This document shows, piece after piece, positions 43,472 to 54,721 of a stretch of DNA of 64,000 nucleotides. Under the pieces are notes generated by a model, which did not search any database, was not told where the DNA came from, and saw nothing but the letters and a program-made list of their open reading frames with translations. Source of the DNA: Zasmidium citrigriseum (Eukaryota > Ascomycota > Dothideomycetes > Mycosphaerellales > Mycosphaerellaceae); NCBI GenBank assembly GCA_002786025.1, contig NHNW01000015.1, positions 310,001-374,000 of the forward strand. The letters are read 5' to 3'. How positions within the stretch are numbered: position 1 is the first letter of the stretch; the number at the start of each line of letters is the position of its first letter. Position numbers and translations under genes: made by a program.

Positions 43472-44078
43472 CTACGAGATTCCCAGGCATAGCTTGCAGT
43501 CATTTGGCTACACAATCTTAATCAGCAAGACGCATCCTCAACCACATGGTAAAAGGTCAACTTACAAGATTCGATCCAAGAGCCGTAGCAGCAGCCGCAC
43601 ACTTGGAATCCTCTTTGATATCTACCCTCTTCAGTTAGTATGCATCTCTACGATCTTAAAGTATGGGCATCGCACCTTTGCCCGATGAGATAGCAGCCCA
43701 GAAGCATGCGTTCAAAGTCCCGGCCGTGGCTCCGACACAGCCTGGTTGCAAATAGGTCAGCCTGATGCCCTCGCTGAGAGCGCAGAGTCGTGACTTACGA
43801 AGAGCTCGGGCATAGCCGCAATGTAAGAATGGTACGTCAGATCGTTTGGACAGGTCGTGCTCATCGGCTGGGCCAGTGATAGAGATCTCGCCTGTGCAAA
43901 TGTTAGATCCATGAAAAAGTAAGGCGTTCGACCGCTCACCTGTCTTGATCAAGTCCTCGACGACATGCAAGGCCTCGTTGGCATCGATTGTGAGAGAAAT
44001 GTCGCGGGTCTCTGGCATCGAGACGGCGGCGGCCATAGCCATGGGAAGCACGGCGGTTGCGAGGACGAAGAACTTCAT
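43472..44078 (-). CDS. Secreted six-cysteine peptide precursor, tandem copy D
   Basis: Exons 43940-44078, 43799-43891, 43676-43741, 43566-43621 and 43472-43507, giving 129 aa. The signal peptide MKFFVLATAVLPMAMAAAV is followed by a short acidic propeptide ending DLSKR and the mature start SDVPFLHCGYARAL. The same invariant six-cysteine spacing is present; the last exon encodes PNDCKLCLGIS. It retains both introns that are missing singly in copies A and C, so it and copy B probably represent the ancestral five-exon form. The TATA box is at 44207-44212, about 130 bp upstream. Splice donors are canonical and all exons are in phase. Confidence 0.87.
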
Positions 44079-45840
44079 CGTGATGAGTGGATTCGAGGCT
44101 CCCGTTCTGGGCGTAGTTTCGAGATTCCGGTTTGAAGAAGTGAGTGATTGTTGTTTCTGTTCCTGTTGTTGCTGATGCCATTCTCCGAGCAGGCTCGATC
44201 GTTGTCTTTATACACCACCCATCGTCTTCCTTCGTTGATCTCTTGGTGCTCCACGTGCCATTGCCATGCCATACTGTTGGATTTACATGTCACGGCTCCC
44301 AGAAGCGCAGTGAGAATTCTGCAGTGTACGCCATTCTGGACGAAGTCGAACAATCATCAGGAGTAACATCGACACGTGGTGGGCAGATCATCCATTCATG
44401 TTGTGAGAGCCCCGTTCAATACGATGTCCACTCCACAGAGGTGAGACTGGTGGGTCGCATCAGAACTCGTCGCAGGGGAATTGCCAAATTTGGGTCTCCT
44501 TTTCCCACGTGGTCTTGCCGTCGGAACGGAGGAGACACCGCCGCTACAGTTCACTGGTTCGAAATTCCGTCAGGGTCGATGTATTGGGCAAAGAACCATG
44601 TGCCTGGGGCAGGTATACTATTCGATCTCTCACACAACTTTGAAGACCACTGAAGAGGGGTTGCCTGAAGCCAACGCTTTTCCGAGCGTTCCAAATAAGC
44701 TCCTCGATTCAAGACAATGCGTCTTGCTTGAGAGCCATGCTTAGCGTTGCTTGGTGTTCGGAGTTTTGCACAAGCTCTAGAAAGATTTTGTTGCATCCAA
44801 TTTGCCGAAGCCTGCAGGCCCAATTGGCCTTGAAGTTGTCGATCGTTCATGATTTGCTGAGCATTTTGCTTGGTGCAATGAAAGCTCTTTTTCCTAGGGA
44901 AGGATGCCATAGAACTGCACATGGTAGATAGTTATTGGTACTTCAAATGAAAACCGGTCCAACGCCTCCCGGTATTGTTCTGTCGAAGGATCCATGGCAC
45001 CCGGCAAAATGGGCATCAGCAAAGCGGCCATAACTTCGGTCCGGCTGGAGAATTCCCCGTGCTTGTTCGGGCCGGAGACGACATGAGCTCCCTCCCTTGC
45101 TCGTGGAGTAGAATCGAAACATCCTTGAGCAACACGTGCGTTCGTCATGTGCCAGGAACAGTCAGCTCATGACTTAGCATGCTTACTAGTCAAGCTTGCT
45201 GGCCCTGGCCCGTGGTCTGCGTTTAGGTTAGATCGACTTCTTGACTATGGAGTGCTATGGTCTCCATCTCATGTCGGATTGAGAGCGAAGATGACGACCT
45301 TCTAGGGTGTGGGTGCCTGTCCGGAGGCCGCGTTGTATAGAGCCGTTGTATAGAGCCACGACAGCAGGAGCCTTGTGGCAGCATAGCCCCGTCCAACTCT
45401 CAGTGGAGCGATTCGCTGTCAGAACGACGGGCCAGATTCCATTACGCCTTGAAGTTGCTGAGACAGACTTTGACCACAAGTCCGTCTACGTGCACTTCCC
45501 CACTTCCAGGGGTGAGACATTGCGAGCCAAGTTTAATGGTCGAAAAAGCAGCTTCAGCGACTGTACGCGTATGGTGAGACCGTTCGAGAGCGTGTGATGA
45601 TAATAGGACCGATGTCCAGCCTTTGGCACGGAAGGCGAGATCAAGCCCAAGGGTCGTTCCACATAGGAAGCCGTCGAGGCATTCGGCGGATTGCTGATGC
45701 GAGCGAGACCGATAGCGATGGAAGATATAAGAGAGGATGCGTCGTCGTAGAAGACCGGTCCAGATACATCCACAGCATTCACCAAACATTCCAAAACTCT
45801 TTTTCCAATCACCTTTCAACGTCTTCGAGAGCGACTCACC
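44079..45840. other. Intergenic, divergent
   Basis: 1.8 kb between copy D and the next secreted-protein gene. It includes the copy D promoter and, at about 44695-44765, a diverged version of the unit-boundary repeat (GCTTAGCGTTGCTTGG). Long minus-strand frames at 45442-46035 overlap the next gene's promoter and exons and are rejected. Confidence 0.5.
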
Positions 45841-46292
45841 ATGAAGCTCACCGCTACCGCCATTGCCCTTTTCGCTGCTTCGTGAGTTGATCGAAACATC
45901 TCTTCGTTTCCCCCTCCTGACCTCAAGCAGAGCGTTTGCCAAAAAGCACACTTGGTGCCAATGCAACGTGGACGGCGGTAACAACGGTGCTCTCTCCCAG
46001 TCCGCCTGTACCACCTGGTCTGGCATGTGGCCCAACTCGCACTGGGGTAAGTCGTCCTTCGAGAATCCGAACCCAGATCATATGCTGACTTGAAGAACAG
46101 ATGCAGGTGCTGGCGCTGTGAGTATGACACGCCCTTGAACGAGATTACGTTGCTGACGTTCTGCAGTGTGCCGATACGCATACCCACGGCGGCATTGACG
46201 GTGGCCCTTGGGAGAGAATGTGCCAATCTGTGGGCACCGGTGGCAACTTCAAACTTTCTGTTGGCTCAATTAGAGGTAGCTGCTGGTCCTGA
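45841..46292 (+). CDS. Small secreted cysteine-rich protein, unrelated to copies A-D
   Basis: Four small exons, 45841-45881, 45931-46046, 46101-46117 and 46167-46292, give 99 aa with all splices in phase; intron lengths are 49-54 bp with clear CTGAC branch sites. The signal peptide MKLTATAIALFAASAFA is split by the first intron. The mature protein starts near KKHTWCQCNVDGG and has six cysteines (CQC, SACTTW, GACADT, MCQ, GSCW). It is rich in Gly, His and Trp. I recognise no family. Its size, cysteine count and position next to the tandem peptide array suggest another effector-like or surface protein. The 17-bp exon makes it very easy to miss. Confidence 0.75.
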
Positions 46293-46919
46293 TTGCAGCG
46301 CGTGAGATTGTAAGAATAGAGCCCGAAGGGGGCATGAAGGTCGGGATAGGGGCGCCTGGCGGTTAGTGAGGAACCATCGGAAGTAGACATCTATGCCCGA
46401 ACAAGCTTTGCTGCAGATACTTTTCGATCGATTTTGTTCTTACTTTCCATCAGATCCTGCTTTGATAATCGGCTTCGACTCTGTCATTCGAGCTCTTTCT
46501 TCGCCTTCTGCCCGGTCAGTTTGGCTTTGCTCTGTCGTGACCAAAGTTGGGATGCTCCCGACAAGCGAGGGCAGTGGCATTCTCGACATCGTTTCAACAT
46601 ATCAGCTTTCTTGACTCAGAAGGATGTAGAAGATGATCGATGTGGTGCTCGTGAGAGGAGAGAACGTGTCAGGAAAGAGCTCCCCCCTGTCCAGCCAGCC
46701 AGCCAGCACAGACCACATCTTGTCTCCCACTTCACCTCCTCTCAGTCGTCCTCCAACTCCAGGACAGTCCATCAACTCGCATCTGGAAATCATCACACGA
46801 AGGAAGAAGAATATTTTGTTGACTTCAGAAATTGTTCTTTGTTCACTTCATACAGTTGAGGTATCATAAAACTTTCATCGTCGTCATCGTAATCTGTACA
46901 ATCCACATCTTTCCACCCT
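46293..46919. other. Intergenic between convergent genes
   Basis: 0.6 kb between the small secreted protein and the permease stop. No supported feature. Confidence 0.5.
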
Positions 46920-48799
46920 TTACTGCGAGATGACGCTGGATCGTCGTCGATCGCCACCAAACTTCTTCCTGCCAATGCCAACCATCTGCAGCATCTCCCT
47001 CCAGAATCCGAGTGGCTTCTCCAAGAAGGTAGCCTCGTAGGCATCCAGAGTTGGTCGCTCCCAGACGAGATCGACCTCGGCGGGGTTGACGAACTTGGTG
47101 CGGTGGACAATCTTCCAGCCGAAGAAGGTGAGGAAAGCTACATGAGTTGTTAGTATCATCGAACTCTGTATTGAATGGATGCAGCGACTTACCAACGATG
47201 AGCATAGCGTAGTAGATGAACCAGTTCTCGGTGCTCCATGGAGCGTAGCTGGAGTAGCCGTAGCAGGTGACGATCATGATCATCCAAACAAGACCGATGT
47301 AGGCGGAGTATGGCTGGAACCAACCGCAGTATGGAAGAGTCTTGCGGTCGAGACCTTGAGCCTGGGTAGCGCGGTAGAAGAAGATGTAGTTGACGCACAT
47401 GACGACGTAGGTGATCACACCACCCGCAGTGACGAGGTTAATGAGCCAGTTGAGGACCTTTGCGGAGCCGTTCGATACCTGGAGGAACGAGAGGCAGGGG
47501 AAGATCATGGTGACAGCCAAGCAAAGGATTGGAACACCAGCCATTGGTCCCTTCTTGACGCAGTACGTGAGGATGCGAGGAGCGCGGCCTTCGAGAGCCA
47601 TGCTGTAGAGCGATCGGGATGCGCAGTAGGTGTAGGTGTTGCCAGCACTAAAGATGGAGGTAACCAAGAGGGCGTTGACAAGATGAGGGAGGCCGTTGAT
47701 CTTCAAGTTCTTCATGGCGATAACGTAGGGCGAGGCCGTGGCGGTACCACCACCGGAAAGGTCCCCAGAGACAATGCCGACGAGGGTTGGGTCGTTGTAT
47801 GCAACGACGGTGCCAGCACAGAAAGCGCCACCAACGAAAAAGAGGAGGAACCGGATGTAGACGGTCTTGAAGGCAGCCTTGATGTAGACCCGGGGGCGCT
47901 TGGCCTCAGCGGCGACCATGGAAAGGTACTCCGGGCCCACGATACAGAAAGAAGCACTCCAGAGGCAGGCAAGAAATCCCTCAAACTGGCCCAAGCTACC
48001 AGTGCTGCGGAACTCGGCAAATGCGCCTGGCTTTTCCCAGTGACGGAAACCATAAGCATCGCCTTGAGGATTGCCTCCAACCATGGTGATGAAAGTGAAG
48101 GCAAAGAGGATGAAGATCAGGATGACCTTTCCGCCCGAGAGCCAGAACTCTGCTTCGCCATAGGCTCTGACTGCTAATACGTTAATCAACCCGTAGAGGA
48201 TGATACAAGCGACGGGAATGCTCCATGGCGGAATGCTATCGGACCAGAAGCTGAGGACAGTGGTGAGGGCAGTGATTTCGAATGGGATGATGAGGCCTTC
48301 GTAGAGGAAGAAGTTCCAGCCGGCCATGAAGCCCCAGGCCTTGTCGACGAAGTGTCCGGCATGTCGAACGAAACCACCAGAGACCGGGTAGAGAACTGTG
48401 AGCTCGGCAGTTCCGTTGCAGACGAGTGCCAAGAAACAAGCGTAGATTGCGTATGCGAGGAAAAGACTTCCTGCTCCTCCTTTTGCGAGACCAGAGCCGA
48501 TAGAGACGAACAGGGCGGTGCCGATGGAGCCTCCAATAGCGATCAATTGTCTGCACGTGACAGTGTCAGTGAGTGAATGTGACAGAAAGCCCGCATGTGA
48601 GAGACCTGCTCCTTCCTAATTTGGGAAGTACTTACATCTGCCTGTTGTTGAGACGACGGTGGAGGTGGTCGGCGTTCTCAGCGATCTCGCCGTCCTGAGT
48701 GGTGACGATTTGATGAACGTCATCGTCCGGGTACTTGTCGGTCGTGTACTTGGTATCGAAGGCGAACTGAGGCTTGTCATTGCCAACGTATTCCGCCAT
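46920..48799 (-). CDS. Amino-acid permease (APC/YAT family)
   Basis: Exons 48636-48799, 47193-48550 and 46920-47137, giving 579 aa. A 55-residue acidic cytosolic N-terminus precedes the family signature LIAIGGSIGTALFVSIGSGLAKGG in TM1. About 12 hydrophobic segments follow, with the conserved CNGTAELTVLYPVSGGFVRHAG region, GPEYLSMVAAEAKRPR, and the fungal YAT-type loop YCASRSLYSMALEGRAP. The C-terminal tail has WERPTLDAYEATFLEKP, close to the tail of general and dicarboxylic amino-acid permeases. It imports amino acids with protons at the plasma membrane; the exact substrate is not readable. Several GATA motifs about 500-600 bp upstream fit nitrogen control. Confidence 0.92.
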
Positions 48800-51700
48800 T
48801 GTGAAAGGATGTTCACGTCAACGAAAGTGAAACAGGCGAATCCGTGTGGGACGTGCGGGCGCTGGATGAGAGAGCCTCCAGGGGGACATCGTGCCACCAT
48901 AAGTACTCCACCGGCCTCGTGGAGAAGCACGCGACCATGAGAGCCATGGCGTTCTCGCCGCAGCGTTCAAATCGACTTCAGTACAAGATAGGCGAGTAGT
49001 CCGGCTTCTGGAACACCGGTCGGGGCTGCCGTAGCGTCCAGCTCCCCCAGACTCTGGGCCTAGACCACGTGGACGATCAGCCTTATGCACGCTATGCATT
49101 AGCGCTATCATAGACATCATTCGATGCATTTCCTATTGCACCTCGGCATATCATACCTCAGCGGCCAGAGAAAAGCAACCAAGATCTTCGAGATCTTTTT
49201 CTCTCTTCTGAGGATGATCAACTTCCATTGAGCCGCTTCAGACAATCTAACGGGCCGACTTGAGATATCAAGATATAGTTCAGCTAGAACGATGCTAGAC
49301 CGTCCGCGGAGATAAGCTATTCTTCTTCAGAACAAGCACTCTCCAATCGCTCGTCGCTTGTGCAAGCCCAAAAACGCCACTGCGATGCGTTAAGCTCTTA
49401 TCAGATAGGCCGCATACCTATGCTTCATCGAGCAAGAGTGGCGTACCAAGACGAAGCTGAGCTCAGCTCAGCTGATAGAGGTTGTGCCATCAGAAAACCA
49501 GATTGTTGCTCGCCAGACCACGATACCGACCTTCGGATGTCGCTGCCGGTGTTTTAATAGATAGATAAACCTGGCACCTGGCGTTCGTGTCGATATGGTA
49601 GCTATCCAGCCACAATGTCACTCTGCAGGCCACATGGCTTTGAATTCGATCAAACATGCCTGGCGGCCGTCCGGCGTCAGACCGGCTTCGAGGCCGCATG
49701 AATCGTTTGCCCATCATTTAGCTTCCAGACCGGAGGTACATAGACTGTGCGGTTGGCTGTCCATAGGCACGTCTGCTTGGCAGCTGGGACCACCCCACCC
49801 AGACCAGAATCGAGAGCAGAAAGGGCATTGGCCTCTCCTCGGATCGTCGAGATCGTCAGCATTGCAGTCCGGTCTCCATCACCTCTTTGATTTTGCCCAT
49901 CAATCGACTTGAGCTATGTCGACTCGATCTCGATCGATCACAAAACACTCGGCCCGGGGCTATGATCGATAGTCATCCTCTACCACATCGTAGTCACGTC
50001 CTCCTGCGTCGAATCGTCGGAAAAAGCATCAGCGATCATCCAGCAAATCTGAGAGCAACGTCGCGACAAGAGCTTTGTGGAGATAACGATGCCAGCATCT
50101 CATCTAACTTCTTTGACGTACATACGATAGCCGTTCGGTCGATCGGTCGGTCAGGTAAAGGGTCATCCAGTGGCCCTCTGGACGCTATGACGACTCACAG
50201 AAGATCCACCTGATGGTGCATGATATGATGGCGAGCAGGCTGATAAGCAAGACTGAAGACGTGGCAGCGTTGAGAATCCATATTCTCCCTCCAAGGGCGT
50301 TCTCAAGATGCTCCAGACAGCATGCTGGATGCAGCAAGAGGAAGATAGAAGTTCAGCGTCGACTCTCTGTGTCATTTTCGATTTCAGAGGCAAAGACCTT
50401 TTGATTCTATCGGTGTGTAACTCGCACGATCTCAGTTGCTTCCAAGGCCCCAGTGTCTGTGTGCTCTGGGAAGGCAGGTTTGACGGCGATTTATAGATTG
50501 CTGCCCTGACTGCCCATGGAGTATTCCGACGGCCTTCGTCAACGAGGCTCTCGCCTTGTGCTGTGGCTCGATTTTACTGGCCCGTGGATCGCACTGAGGA
50601 ACCGAATGTGGAGGAAGTGGCCTGGCGAAACGTGCGCTGTCCTGATGGTAACATCTCACGCCATGTGGGCCCTGACAAATTATGGTATCCTCCAGCACTC
50701 ACCCACTGCTACTTATATTCCGGTTTCCTTCTCTTGCTGCCGCAGTCCCTCTCTGTCTTTCCGCTAACTTTTGGATTTCCAGGCTTTTGTCCTCGCCGAC
50801 TCAAAGCCTCGTATCTCGTGTGGACGATGTCAGGCTCAAGAACGATACTGTTCGATATTTTGAGCTCCAAAACAACGTCTCGATTCGACGTAGCGTTCAC
50901 GGGTTTTAAATGGGGCAGTTCGCTTGGTTGAGTGCCATATTCGCTGTCCTGGTGGGATTGCTGTTGTAGAGGTAGAAGGGCTATCGACGTCAGGGAAAGA
51001 GTTGGAGAGGCGAGCATCGGCCTGTCGGGACGCTGAGAGGTTTGTCAGTGGTCTACTGTCTGAATGTGAGATTTGCAGCCATGATCATTTTGGTACCAAC
51101 GATCAGCGAGAACAAGCATGCAGTTCCATTTGACTAGGAGCATGACAGCATTATAAGGGTCCATGAAATGCTCAGTCTTCTGGACTGTCTGCGAGAACGC
51201 AGGCTGATCGAGAAGGGATCTAGGTCGTCTGATCTGCGAACGCATTGCCCGACCCTCCTTGACTACGCATTATGGCAGAAGGTCCATGGTATTAGAGGTC
51301 AGGCGGCCGTCCAAACTTCGGAGCAACAACATCGTGGCTTGTTTGACTGCTGCCGCTGCCCTCATGGACCCTCTCCATTGTTGCGAGGGCGCCTCAGAGG
51401 AGTTGATCTCTGGATTGGATACATATGTAGCCATTGAACTTCAACAGTGTTGTTCTAGCGAAACGATCAGAAGAGACCCAAGCTCGTTGCTGTTTGCCTG
51501 AGCGACAGGAGCCGCTTGCGCAGGTTGTAGGTATCCAAGATCGCCCTTTCCTTCGACGCCATCTCTTGATTCGTGTCCGTGGCTTTGCTGTGCAGCCATA
51601 GTTCGGATGGCGAGTGATGCGTGAGATTGGGATCGCTTCAAGGCGAGGCCTGTGGCGAGGGTCGAGTTGAGGTGCTGTCGGTTGTGGAGGTTGCTCGAAC

Positions 51701-53678
51701 GTCCACGGCCTGAGGCGAGACAACGGAGGTGTTTGCCAGTCCGAATGATTTTCTGCAGACACAAACATGCCAACCTTCACGACACATTCTTCACCATTCT
51801 TGAAGCTAAACTGGAGGGAATTTGACCGTCAAAGTTGCGGAGGCCCGGAGCAATGCCTTTGTTGTTGGCGCCTGCCCGACATACTTGTTGGCAGTTGCGA
51901 TTCTCCGACCAGTACCACGGCCCACGAGCCATTGACCACGCTCTCGACTATCAGCGTACTCTCATGGCCGCCTTTGAAGGTGATCGACAACAGTTTATTA
52001 ACTGCTACGACGTAGGAGAATCAAAACATTGCTGCGACTGCTCTGCGATACCAACAAGCAGGGCTGCATTACCGCAGCAATCGATTTCTCCTCGCCCCTC
52101 CACCGACATCAACACGTTTTGTACATCGCAATGGAGTCCTTACTCGAAGTACGACCAATGCATTCATTCGGCGGAAATGGCCATTGGGTCTGCCGATCTC
52201 AGGTTTGAGACTGTTGAGGAGCAGAGCATCGAACACCCTCTCACCATGAAGAGGACTTCGAGAGCACGTTTCGAGACTATCGCCATTGAGTTTGCAAGAA
52301 GTAAACGCGACCGTGCTAATGTCGGAACAGTAGAGCGAGATCGAACGGCTCCTATCCCTTCCTGCCCCTGTCCTAACGATGATCGACCACGCCTCTCCGT
52401 ACCGCCGAGAACGACCAAATCGTCATTCGCTCGAGAACCACACATATCGACGAATCTAATCCGAATAACGTCAATCCAATGCCAATGTCGTAAAAATTCG
52501 ATTGCAATAAACAATCGAGCTCCATTTTGCATCTCCATCCATACTTCACAAAAACTCCAGCCATACAATTCAGATGCAGTCAAAGAGCAGGCCATACACG
52601 AAAGGATACGGCAAGACTTAGATGCGGAGCGACCGGCAGAGGTTAACGCTTTCTCGACATTACGAAATATTGCGAACACCTTCAGGGGGCTTTGCGATGG
52701 CATCTGACACTGAAATGCATGAGAGATGGGGACAACATGGAATGCTTGATATACATCGAGGTCAAAGCAGCAGTCTACATGTTGTTTCGAAGCCGGCTAT
52801 TGATCTGCACATCGATAGACAGGCCGATGAAGGCTTCTCTACACCGATGATCATGCGTTGGTGGGTTGATATCGTAGAATGGAGTCACTGTCGAGAACGC
52901 AATTGCTTTTGGCATCGAGCTTCCTCGCATGGCGAGGAAGAGATAATGGAGTTCGCTAGGCAAGAGGAGTTGGACAAGATCGTTGGACAAAGTAGCTAGG
53001 AGCGTTCTCGTTTCGATCATATCTCGACTAAACGGTTGGATCTTGTGCCATTGCCACAGCGTTACAAGGCCCATGGACAGAGATACGTTCCCGGGGATCG
53101 ATCTCTATACCTCTGTACCCAATTGACATGTGATACTGAACTTTCAGCTGCTCTTGCCGCCTTTCTCACTGTCTACCCGCTTGCGTGACCAGGACCCTGC
53201 ATCGTTAGCGCGAGCACAGACGCAACATTGGGTGAATGCGGCTGCTTGAAGCCATGTCACGAGCAGCTCGCCAAGCCTGCCATTTAATAGAAAGTGAGTA
53301 TCTCTCTTCACATGCATGTGAGGGGGCCCGAGCGCCTGCCAGATGGCCGTCTACTTAAACAGTAGTTCGAAGAGCTTTTGCAACTCTACCACCTCCATCC
53401 CCAAACAACCTCAAGCTTCCAAGCCAATCGATAGCCCTATAGCCCCCTCAAGCATCCACAGAGAAACGGAGAACAATCGACAAGACAACGTATGTATCTC
53501 TCCAGCGTACGGCTGTTGCCGGCGCGCCATCGACCTTCCTCCTGCCATTGATATTCCTACTAACACACTCCACCAGACACACCACAAACATCCACGACAT
53601 CACCAACAACTACAAAACCAACCTCAACAACCCCTTCCCACCAACAGCCACGGCACTATAGCAGCAACCTCCGACAAG
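48800..53678. other. Long gene-poor region
   Basis: About 4.9 kb without a convincing gene. The longest frame (51835-52707 plus, about 290 codons) is opposed by a 180-codon minus frame over the same bases. It shows no domain, signal peptide or biased composition, so I treat it as chance. No RNA gene was recognised. The left part should contain the permease promoter; the right end (from about 53340) the leader of the Myb-like gene, with a probable 5' UTR intron at about 53489-53577. Confidence 0.4.
49311..49410. promoter_or_regulatory. Cluster of GATA motifs upstream of the permease
   Basis: GATAAG at 49311, and CTTATC adjoining AGATAGG at 49397-49409, lie 510-610 bp upstream of the permease ATG. 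Paired GATA sites are the targets of AreA/Nit2-type nitrogen regulators. Such short motifs also occur by chance. Confidence 0.3.
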
Positions 53679-54721
53679 ATGTCGTCTCCATCCTCCGAGT
53701 ACGTCCCAGACGAATACATCAAGACTGAGGAGGGCGCCGACGAGGTCGAGACGCCCAAGCATACTCGCAAGAGTGCCAAGGGACGCAAGTTGATGCGGTG
53801 GAATCGTAAGTCTCTGCATATCCACGTACCTGGTCGGGCCTTGCTAACAACGTTGCTACAGCTGAAAAGGATCAGCTCATCCTCCTCTGCGTCGAGTACA
53901 TTGTCAACCGCGACGGCGTCGACCTCAACTGGAACGAGGTCGCCAAGGAGGCGGAGGGTCATCTTAGCGGAGACGCTATCAAGCAGCACCTCTTCAAGCT
54001 CCGCGCTGCCCGTCAAAGCGAGGGCCAGAAGTGCCCACCGAAGCTCGATCGCAAGGCCGTCGTCGCCGCCAAGAAGAAGAACAACCCGCTCGTCGACACC
54101 AGCAAGAAGACGCCCAAGACCCCGAAGCGTCGCACCAAGAAAGACAGCGACGAGGACGACGAGGAGCCTCCCAAGCCAACCCCAAAGACTACGGGCCTCC
54201 TCCACCTCAAGATCGACAAGACCAAGAAGACGACTCCCAAGAAGAGGTCCATCAAGGAAGAGTCTGACGACGACATGGGTCGCTGTGTCCCGAAGCAGGA
54301 CAAGGGAGAAGACAAGCCCACCCCGACCCCGCGTAAGAAGAAGGTCAAGCGGACGAACTTCCCAGAGGAAGAGTACACCTCTCCTGTGCCCGCGCCAAAG
54401 CCGGCAGCTGAGCCACTCCCACGCCTGCCATCAATCCCGGCAGACTGGGTGACTCAGGAGATGCCCGTCGCGCCACAGGTGAGCCTTCCTCCGGAGGAGG
54501 AGCCGGCTGCTCTCGGCATGTGGAGCAACCAAGCCTTGGGCCCACAGGGCTACGACGTCTTCTTCGACCACGAAGGAGATGGTGCTGCGCCTACGGCGCC
54601 CGTTGCGCCAATGGAGGGAATGGAAGACCTCACCTTGCCGTCGCAGGTGGGCGAGTTCTCCATGTTCGACGATCTCGGCATGGGCCTCGAGCCCTTCATG
54701 GGAGACCCATACTGGAGTTGA
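53679..54721 (+). CDS. Myb/SANT-like DNA-binding protein
   Basis: Exons 53679-53805 and 53862-54721 with a 56-bp intron, 328 aa. The domain spans the splice: KLMRWN, then PEKDQLILLCVEYIVNRDG, then VDLNWNEVAKEAEG and LSGDAIKQHLFKLRAARQ. This is the single Myb/SANT-like helix-turn-helix common in ascomycete hypothetical proteins. A long Lys/Pro/Thr-rich basic linker (TPKTPKRRTKKD and similar) resembles AT-hook or histone-like tails. The acidic, Met/Gly-rich C-terminus (DDLGMGLEPFMGDPYWS) could be an activation region. Nuclear location is inferred. The open frame extends upstream to an ATG at 53343, but that part looks like leader and includes an intron-like segment, so the later ATG was chosen. 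Confidence 0.8.

Noticed and set aside
45442..46035. 197-codon minus-strand frame
   Set aside because: It lies over the promoter and first exons of the small secreted-protein gene, whose four exons are supported by in-phase splice sites and a signal peptide.
51835..52707. 290-codon plus-strand frame
   Set aside because: A 180-codon frame opposes it on the minus strand. There is no signal peptide, domain, splice continuation or codon bias, and it is rich in isolated Cys/His/Ser as in random translation.
53343..53678. N-terminal extension of the Myb-like protein from an upstream ATG
   Set aside because: The segment reads as Ser/Pro/His-rich leader and contains a GTATGT...CTAACAC...CAG intron-like stretch, so it is probably 5' UTR.
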